Assembly: GCA_001021135.1 (NCBI GenBank)
Contig: LDJE01063768.1
Location: forward strand, 1 to 24,381
Reading direction: 5' to 3'
Origin: Selaginella kraussiana
Lineage: Eukaryota; Streptophyta; Lycopodiopsida; Selaginellales; Selaginellaceae
DNA length: 24,381 nt
Made by a program: the position numbers and the translations under genes
Shown: one piece after another, positions 18,513 to 24,381 of the stretch
How the letters are laid out: the number at the start of each line of letters is the position of its first letter
Position numbering within the stretch: position 1 is the first letter of the stretch
Notes under the pieces: generated by a model
The model's input: only the letters and a program-made list of their open reading frames with translations
Database searches by the model: none
What the model was told of the DNA's origin: nothing

Positions 18513-20842
18513 TTAGCTGCGCTGGTTCTTGGAGTAAAACCGGATCATGACGTAAAAGAGCAGCCTATACAAAACACCCCATGCAAGTAGCGCAACAACG
18601 TCTAACCATATCTTAAAGCTCCCCTCCATGTTCATGGTCTTGAGTACATCCTCCTGATTCACAGAGCAGTTGTCTGGCCTGCCTGTGGTAGTGTGAACTG
18701 TGCCCAGTGGTCCCGGTGACTCCAAAACTTGTCCAAAGTTGTAGCACTTATCATATGTGAATTCGTTTTTGAGCAAAGCTTCGAAAGGGTACTTCATCGT
18801 AGAAATGTAGTGCAACGCTATCCATCCGCTGGGTATGTCATCTCTCTTCAGGAAGTAACCACAGTTAAGAAAGAAGAGAGCAGTGACTGCTATCACAAGA
18901 GCATAACCCATGATGTAGTTGGGGACCACAGCACTGATGAACATGACGAATGAGTTGGTGGTAATGAGTGATGCAAAGAGTATCGTCCAGATGGTCATGA
19001 AGTTTCCCTGTAGATGTAAAGCCCAGTACGTGATGAGCACAAAGGTGATACCTTGTACAGCCAAGAAAGGCAGGTATACGATGAAGTTAGCGATTGTATA
19101 CGAGGAGGCTCTGTAGGCATTGTGTGACGCTTCCCTGATGAAAATGTATCTCTCTTGGATGAACGTTGGTACTGCATCGTTGGAGGAGAAGAAGAGGAGA
19201 CACAACCCGAAAATATAGAAGTTCATGACCTCGGTTACGCCGTCCAGATTTCGAGCGGGTCGTTTGAAAAGGGTCGCTAACATGACACTCATGACTATGA
19301 TCACCATCTCCCTGGACAAGAAAAGTTCAGGCGTTCTCATCACGTTCAGCCAGTTCCGTCTCATCAGCACCTTAACTTCCCTCAACCACGAGTTGGCAAA
19401 CTTGGGACCGTCGTAAACGTCGTCGTACTCGCTGCTTTCAGATGTGAAATCCGAATACGAGACTTGAACTGGAAAATCGTCAAGGACCGCTGTTGATGTC
19501 ACGGATCTCGCAGGCGTCATTTTCCAGTTGTGCGCAGGTGTTCTTCTCGGCGTCCTACTTGGAGTTCGCCCTGGTGTTTTCATACTGTCAATGGCTTCGT
19601 TGTATAGCCAAACAGGGAAGTCTTTGTAAAACTGAGCAGCCAGTTTGGGATTGTTGAATGGAGTTGCTTTGCTCTTTGAAATGGACCGATCGAAGTCATC
19701 ATCGTCCCAAGTAGTGACACCAAAGTGCTTTGCTTTAGGCATAGGCGTCTTGCCAGGGTCCGGTAGTGTACCATCCCTTTGAAACCGGACTAGGGGATCG
19801 AGTCCCACATCCGACTCGTCATATTCCTTGATAACATCCAGAAGATACTCGAGTCCAGACTCACCTTCGGGAACAGCTCTCCCAAAAGTTGTAAGGTGGT
19901 CCTCCAGACCCTCAGGTCTTCCGGAGTAAACGAGCTTCCCCCTGCAAGGTGGTTTACAATCAGACGTACGGTGGTCGTAGACCGTACCTTGCAAGAATTA
20001 TAAGCCTGTTGAGCAACTGCTGGATACGGTACGAGGGTTGGTGAATAGTTAGAAGTACGGTACTGCCTTGGGCAGCGATATCACGAAGTCTTTCGACCAC
20101 ACCAAAGGCGCTTGTGGAATCCAGTCCGGAGGTTGGTTCGTCTAGGAACAAGAGGGATGGGCCATGTATGATATCCACCCCAATGGACACACGTCTTCGT
20201 TCACCACCGGAGACACCTCGCACGCCTTCGTTGCCAATGTAAGTATGTGCAGCATTCTGCAACAGCAAGCAAGTCGAGCTCGAAACATTCCAACTAGCAA
20301 CTTACCTGGAGTCCCAGCTTGACGATCAACTCTTCAACTCGTTCTTTCTTCTGCTTCGTTGAAAACGACTCTGGGAGTCTGACTTCAGCAGCAAACATGA
20401 GAGTTTCGTAAACCGTGAGCATTGAAAAAAGCTGATCATCCTGCATAACGTATGACGAGATCCGCTTCATCATGCTCGTTGTCACAGGCCTCCCTTCAAC
20501 AGAAACACGGCCTCCAAGGCTGCCTTTTGCTATCCTTCCAGCCAGGGCGTCTAGAAACGTAGATTTTCCAGCCCCACTCGGGCCAAGCACCGCAGTTACC
20601 TGCCCTTTCAGTGCCTGGCCTGATATACTTTCAAGCAAATGGACCTGTGTAACCATGGACTTCCCATCCTTCTTGATAGTCTTACTCACGCAGTAAGAGA
20701 GTTCCTCGAACTCCAGGCCTACCGTATATACGCCCTTCTTAGAGCCATCATTGCTGCAAGGAGTTGCATTGCCAAGTAGCGTCTGCAATGTAGGCGCAGG
20801 CTTAGCTTGTGTGTCCATAGCTGGCTCTTGAGTGATGATCAT
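18513..20842 (-). CDS. ABCG half-size transporter, STR-like
   Basis: Three exons in transcript order (20842-20306, 20256-19988, 19941-18513) encode 744 residues with the ABCG order NBD then TMD. Visible motifs: Walker A GPSGAGKS (87-94), Q-loop Q134, signature VSGGE (194-198), Walker B LLFLDEP (214-220), H-loop H251. A long linker follows (about 325-450) with [20 protein letters not shown] and a TP-repeat ([14 protein letters not shown], 391-404). About six membrane helices lie between 480 and 735, and the protein ends RFYSKNQRS. The phrases [35 protein letters not shown] and SPGPLGTVH, with the TP-rich linker, recall STR/STR1. That half-transporter pairs with STR2 to export lipid across the periarbuscular membrane in arbuscular mycorrhiza. 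The clade call is from memory; ABCG itself is certain. The protein would act as a dimer at the plasma membrane. Confidence 0.93.
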
Positions 20843-21154
20843 ACGAGGTAGTGGCAGAGTTGCAATGCTACTCCCACCACCGGACTTGTAAGCTCTGTAT
20901 CCATTGGAACTTTAACTTTTAAGGCCTGCATCAAACTTGGCGTTAGGCCTTTTCGGCGTCTGCAACGCGCAGGGTGGGACCAATGTAAGCCTGTCGCCAT
21001 GGAAAACATTGAGAGGTACTTAGGATTCCCTGGAGGAACTTTAACTAAAGCTGAAGGTCACCGGATCCTACAAAGAGTTTACCGTACACTAGAAGTAAGC
21101 TAGGTTAGGGTTTATGACCTAAACCCTTGAATCAAATGAAGCAGATGAACCAAC
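20843..21154. promoter_or_regulatory. Divergent promoter spacer between ABCG and the S-repeat PPR gene
   Basis: 312 bp containing both 5' regions. CG-N7-CNANG, the reverse form of the AW-box, occurs at 20954-20967, about 112-125 bp upstream of the ABCG start. A head-to-head telo-like pair (GGTTAGGGTTT and CCTAAACCC, 21103-21126) lies next to the PPR start. No coding exon was found. Confidence 0.5.
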
Positions 21155-23080
21155 TTGATGTTGAATGCTCCAGTAATATCGAGCAGGTTTGACATGTTCG
21201 AGATCGCACAAGCAATCAAGAAATGTGGTGCAACAAGAAGTCTTGAGCAGGCCAGAAAGATCCATGCACAAATCTCCTCCATGGATCAGAGGAACAGAAA
21301 AACTTACCTGGGCAATTTGCTGCTGGAGGCTTATGGAAAATGTGGGAGTGTTGCAGAAGCGCGTGCCGTATACGATTCCATTACATTTCCAGACAAGTTC
21401 TCGACGAGCATGATGATGCATGCATATGCCAGAAACGGGCATTTGGACGAAGCAATGGGCATGTTTGCATGCGCTTCCGAGAGAGACATTGTTGCATGGA
21501 CTTCGATGCTCAAGGGATACGCTGATTCCGGGAGAATTTCCGAAGCTTTTTGTATCCACGAGAGAATGCCGCAGCACGACGTTACGTCCTGGACGTGCGT
21601 GGTTTTAGCATTTGCCCGTAATGGGTATTTGCACCGTGCTTGGGACTGTTTCCAACAAGCGCCTGAGAAGAATATCATTTCGTGGACTGCAATGCTGACT
21701 ACCTTTGCGAATTCCGGGAATGCAGATCAAGCGCGCAAGCTCTTTGAAAGAATGCCCCAGTCCAGTGAAGTTTCATGGGGAGCGATGATTCAAGCATACG
21801 TTATTGCCGGGCATCTTCAGGAAGCGTACGAACTTCTAAGGCAAATGCCTTTGCGGAATGTAGTCTCCTGCACTGCGATCATCCAAGGCATGTCACAAAG
21901 AGGAAGAGTTCATGAAGCACAGCATGTATTCGTGAGGATGCCTGAAGTCGATGTGATGTGCTGCAACACAATGCTCAATGCATTTGCAGAGAATGGATAT
22001 TTGCAGGAAGCAAAAACCCTGTTTTGTGGAATGCCTCAACGTGATACCATCTCCTGGAATTCCATGTTGCAAGGATATGCACTCGCAAATCATCCCACTG
22101 AGGCAAAGGCAACCTTCCATGCAATGGTTCACAGGGACGCTGTTTCCTGGAATGCCATGCTTTCTGGCTTCGTTTCCTGTGGCATGAACGATGCTATTAG
22201 GCTCTTTGAGACAATGCCTAACCACGATCCGTTTTCTTGGACCTCCATGATAACATATTTTGGCCAAAATGGTGACGTTACTAGGGCAAACTTGTTGTTT
22301 GAGACCATGCCTGTGAAGGACATAGCGGTTTGGAATGCTATCGTGACAGTATACGTGCAAAACGGACATTTGCTTCAAGCTAAAGCACTTACAGAAAAAA
22401 TGGCAGAGCAGGACGTTGTTACCATGAACGTTATGATTATGGCTTATGGTCAGACTGGGCATATTGATGAAGCTTGGATGATCTTTCAGAGAATACCTTG
22501 GAAAAATCTCATGCTCTGGAACGCCATGCTTACAGGATACGCTCAATGGGGGCAATTAAAAGAGTTAATGTGCATATTTGAGTTCCATATGCCCATAAGG
22601 GACGCATTTGCATGGAACATAGTTATATCTGCTCATGCTTTGAATGGATATCGTAGTAAAGCTTTGGAGCTGCTGACGTTTATGTGCCTCGATGGAGTTT
22701 CTCCAGATGATATCACTTTGTCGATTGCTCTTGCTGCTTGTGGCCACGCCGGTGAAGTTGCAAAAGCCAGGGACTACTTTGTGTCGATGAAAGATGACCA
22801 TGGAATAGTTCCTGTTCCTGAGCATTACCACTGCTTTCTCGATATTCTTGGACGCTCAGGAAGGCTGGATGAAGCCCAAGGGTTGCTAGAAGCCATGCCT
22901 TTCGTACCTGACGTTGTTGCTTGGACTGCTTTCTTGGGGTCTTGCAAAACCCAAGGTGATGCAGGCCGTGTAGCTCGTGGTGCGGAGTTTGCAATCCAAG
23001 TCGGCGGCTCCAAGAACGGTGCCTATGTTATTCTCGCAAATATCATGTCCTCGGAGCCTGAATGTGAAAGCTTTGCCTGA
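21155..23080 (+). CDS. S-repeat-rich PPR protein with partial E region
   Basis: Intronless, 641 residues. After an L-like motif (FDMFEIAQAIKKCG...KIHAQIS) and a first repeat, the protein is an almost unbroken run of about 13 S-type PPR motifs of 31 residues (residues ~88-495). Examples are VAWTSMLKGYADSG, ISWTAMLTTFANSG, VSWNAMLSGFVSCG and FSWTSMITYFGQNG, each ending in MPxxD/N. One motif is 30 residues and one is 32. A final P/L-type pair (GVSPDDITLSIALAACGHAGE) and an incomplete E region (HYHCFLDILGRSGRLDEAQ, VAWTAFLGSCKTQGD) follow. It stops at ANIMSSEPECESFA, with no E+ or DYW domain. Consecutive S motifs mark the SS class of PLS-family PPRs. It probably binds organelle RNA; the target is unknown. 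The N-terminus is short for a targeting peptide, so the true start could be internal or upstream. Confidence 0.93.
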   Translation: MMLNAPVISSRFDMFEIAQAIKKCGATRSLEQARKIHAQISSMDQRNRKTYLGNLLLEAYGKCGSVAEARAVYDSITFPDKFSTSMMMHAYARNGHLDEAMGMFACASERDIVAWTSMLKGYADSGRISEAFCIHERMPQHDVTSWTCVVLAFARNGYLHRAWDCFQQAPEKNIISWTAMLTTFANSGNADQARKLFERMPQSSEVSWGAMIQAYVIAGHLQEAYELLRQMPLRNVVSCTAIIQGMSQRGRVHEAQHVFVRMPEVDVMCCNTMLNAFAENGYLQEAKTLFCGMPQRDTISWNSMLQGYALANHPTEAKATFHAMVHRDAVSWNAMLSGFVSCGMNDAIRLFETMPNHDPFSWTSMITYFGQNGDVTRANLLFETMPVKDIAVWNAIVTVYVQNGHLLQAKALTEKMAEQDVVTMNVMIMAYGQTGHIDEAWMIFQRIPWKNLMLWNAMLTGYAQWGQLKELMCIFEFHMPIRDAFAWNIVISAHALNGYRSKALELLTFMCLDGVSPDDITLSIALAACGHAGEVAKARDYFVSMKDDHGIVPVPEHYHCFLDILGRSGRLDEAQGLLEAMPFVPDVVAWTAFLGSCKTQGDAGRVARGAEFAIQVGGSKNGAYVILANIMSSEPECESFA

Positions 23081-23083
23081 CAG

Positions 23084-23142
23084 GATTTGAATTTAGGGTT
23101 TTGTAAATTTCAAATGAGATTTGAATTTAGGGTTTTGTAAAT
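23084..23142. repeat. Tandem 25-bp repeat with telo-like core
   Basis: Two identical 25-bp copies, 23084-23108 and 23118-23142 (period 34), each contain GAATTTAGGGTTTTGTAAAT. They lie directly after the PPR stop and before the PSB33 leader, so they could belong to either gene's untranslated region. Confidence 0.9.
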
Positions 23143-23228
23143 AAAAAACGGATCTTCATCCTCCACAAAAACATGTGGCGATCAATGCCCCGCCAAAGCT
23201 GAAGCCTGCATTCCCAGTCTATGAGCAA

Positions 23229-24172
23229 ATGGCTGCTCTGGTGAGCTCGCACTATTTCATTGTTGGATCCAAGTCGCCAAAGGGCGTAGTTTGGAGCAGT
23301 AGTGCAGCAGGAGCGACAAGATGGAACTGCAAATTCATGAACGGTAAAACTGCAACTTGGAGATCAGTGCATTGCAGTAGCTCCTCAACAAGTGAGGAAG
23401 CTGCAATCAGCACCACCACCACAACCGATAGCAATAGCAACAACTGGATCCCTGTCGTTCCACTCACTGCATTGCCCAAGGGTGAAAGACGGCTGATACG
23501 GCAAGATGATCTGACCATATTGCTACTTTGGTACAAGGATACGGTTTACGCTATTGAGAACAAGTCACCAGCTGAAGGTGCATACAGTGAGGGGTTGCTC
23601 TATGCCAAATTGACCGCAGTGAGTGCTTAGGAGCTTCCGACTTCATTGATTAAGTATGTGTGGCTTTCCAGGACGGCTGCATTGTGTGTCCCAGTACTTC
23701 ATCAACATTCGACTTGAAAACTGGGGCAATCAAGGAATGGTACCCGACCAATCCAGTTATGAAGCTGCTCCTCAAACCAACTAAACAGCTCGATGTTTTT
23801 CCGGTTAAGATGGACGAGGAATCCATTTATATTGACATGCAAAATGCACCAGACGACGATGGTCAGGCTTCCGAGATTGTTTTGGGTAGAAAAAATTCCT
23901 CTGCTGGGAAAACAGCCGATGATATCTTCATTCAAGAGGTATAGCATTCATAATCGTTAGAATCGATTGTGTAGCAACTTGATGTATTTTAGGTTCGCAT
24001 GGTAGTAGACCAAGATCAAAGCACGGGATTTGGTTTCACTCCGGCCAACGAAATAACCAACGGACGGGCTGCTATGATGGGGTTCTCGGTACTCCTGATT
24101 TTCGAACTTGTTACGGGCAAAGGATTTCTCAAAGGCACGGGGTTTTTAGATTTTCTGTACCAGTACTTTTAA
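23229..24172 (+). CDS. PSB33: PSB33/LIL8, thylakoid protein with cofactor-less Rieske-like domain
   Basis: Three exons (23229-23618, 23672-23938, 23993-24172) encode 278 residues; Arabidopsis PSB33 is about 287. The start at 23229 is the first in-frame ATG. Residues 1-65 are Ser/Thr-rich and basic, fitting a chloroplast transit peptide. Residues 73-190 form a Rieske-like fold (IPVVPLTALPKGERR, TVYAIENKSPAEGAYSEGLL, GCIVCPSTSSTFDLKTG, IKEWYP). The C-H iron-sulfur ligand pairs of true Rieske proteins are missing, as in PSB33, so no 2Fe-2S cluster is expected. The C-terminus carries an LHC/LIL-type helix with the E-x2-N-x-R-x-AM motif (E239, N242, R244; NGRAAMMGF) and ELVTGKGFL. PSB33 stabilises photosystem II and LHCII organisation under changing light. 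The role here is by homology. Confidence 0.93.
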
Positions 24173-24381
24173 GTAATTTCCGTGGAAACCAGATATATCA
24201 TCCCAATAGATGAAATTCGTTTTGGAAAATAGTCATTTGTCTTGTGGTGCACATGTTGTTGTGCATGCACTCTCATGCTGAAGGTACATTTTATGAATGT
24301 GGATTTGATATTAATTTTTTTTTTAGCCCCCTCTCTTTGGATTACAATTGCAAGGGTTTAGCCCTTAATTAATCGATATTT
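24173..24381. other. PSB33 3' flank
   Basis: AT-rich 3' region with a T-run (24315-24325) and no supported gene. It is cut by the window edge. Confidence 0.4.

Noticed and set aside
21893-22555. 220-residue antisense open frame inside the S-repeat PPR gene
   Set aside because: It arises from the periodic PPR repeats read backwards, with no recognisable protein features.
12062-23080. DYW deaminase domains on the three PPR proteins
   Set aside because: All three stop within or just after the E region, and no HSE...CxxC deaminase motif follows in any frame downstream.
1-24381. CRISPR arrays, tRNA or rRNA genes, bacterial-type operons
   Set aside because: No regularly spaced repeats, cloverleaf-like sequences or rRNA stretches were seen. 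The abundant introns show a eukaryotic nuclear genome.

Overview
The window looks like nuclear DNA of a lycophyte, most likely Selaginella moellendorffii or a close relative. The signs are densely packed plant genes, spliceosomal introns mostly 43-110 nt long, intronless pentatricopeptide repeat (PPR) genes, plastid-targeted plant proteins (MinD, PSB33/LIL8), and telomere-like AAACCCTAA/TTTAGGG motifs in many introns and 5' leaders. The species is inferred from style and gene content. I cannot run a search.

Layout, left to right: (1) 685-2808, plus strand: the front half of an autoinhibited plasma-membrane-type Ca2+-ATPase gene, broken off directly after the phosphorylation-site exon. (2) 2820-3715, minus strand: a decayed LINE reverse-transcriptase remnant, then AT-rich DNA with a short direct repeat. 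(3) 4045-5010, minus: intronless, GC-rich plastid-division gene MinD. (4) 5383-6224, plus: a small five-exon gene encoding a stand-alone BRCA1/BARD1-type extended PHD domain, divergent from MinD across a duplicated, telo-box-rich spacer. (5) 6349-8857, plus: 12-exon WD40-cyclophilin (CYP71 type). (6) 9287-11706, plus: eight-exon MYC2-type bHLH transcription factor with a 15-nt microexon. (7) 12062-13711, plus, and (9) 16574-18262, minus: two paralogous intronless PLS-type PPR genes in opposite orientation, flanking (8) 14185-16098, plus: a ten-exon gene I cannot name firmly, with weak resemblance to ALF4/glomulin. (10) 18513-20842, minus: three-exon ABCG half-transporter resembling the STR clade of mycorrhizal lipid exporters. 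(11) 21155-23080, plus: PPR protein built of a long uninterrupted run of 31-residue S-type repeats. (12) 23229-24172, plus: three-exon PSB33/LIL8, with a cofactor-less Rieske-like domain and an LHC-type helix.

The genes do not form an operon or obvious cluster. MinD and PSB33 act in plastids. The PPR proteins probably act on organelle RNA. The bHLH and cyclophilin are nuclear regulators, and the ABCG protein is a membrane exporter. All exon models except the first two exons of the ATPase keep frame across canonical GT-AG junctions that I traced by eye. I found no wholly new system. The most unusual items are the orphan BRCA1-type ePHD gene, the half-ATPase with intact frames up to the break, the S-repeat PPR protein, the unplaced 487-residue protein, and telomere-like repeats used as intron sequence.
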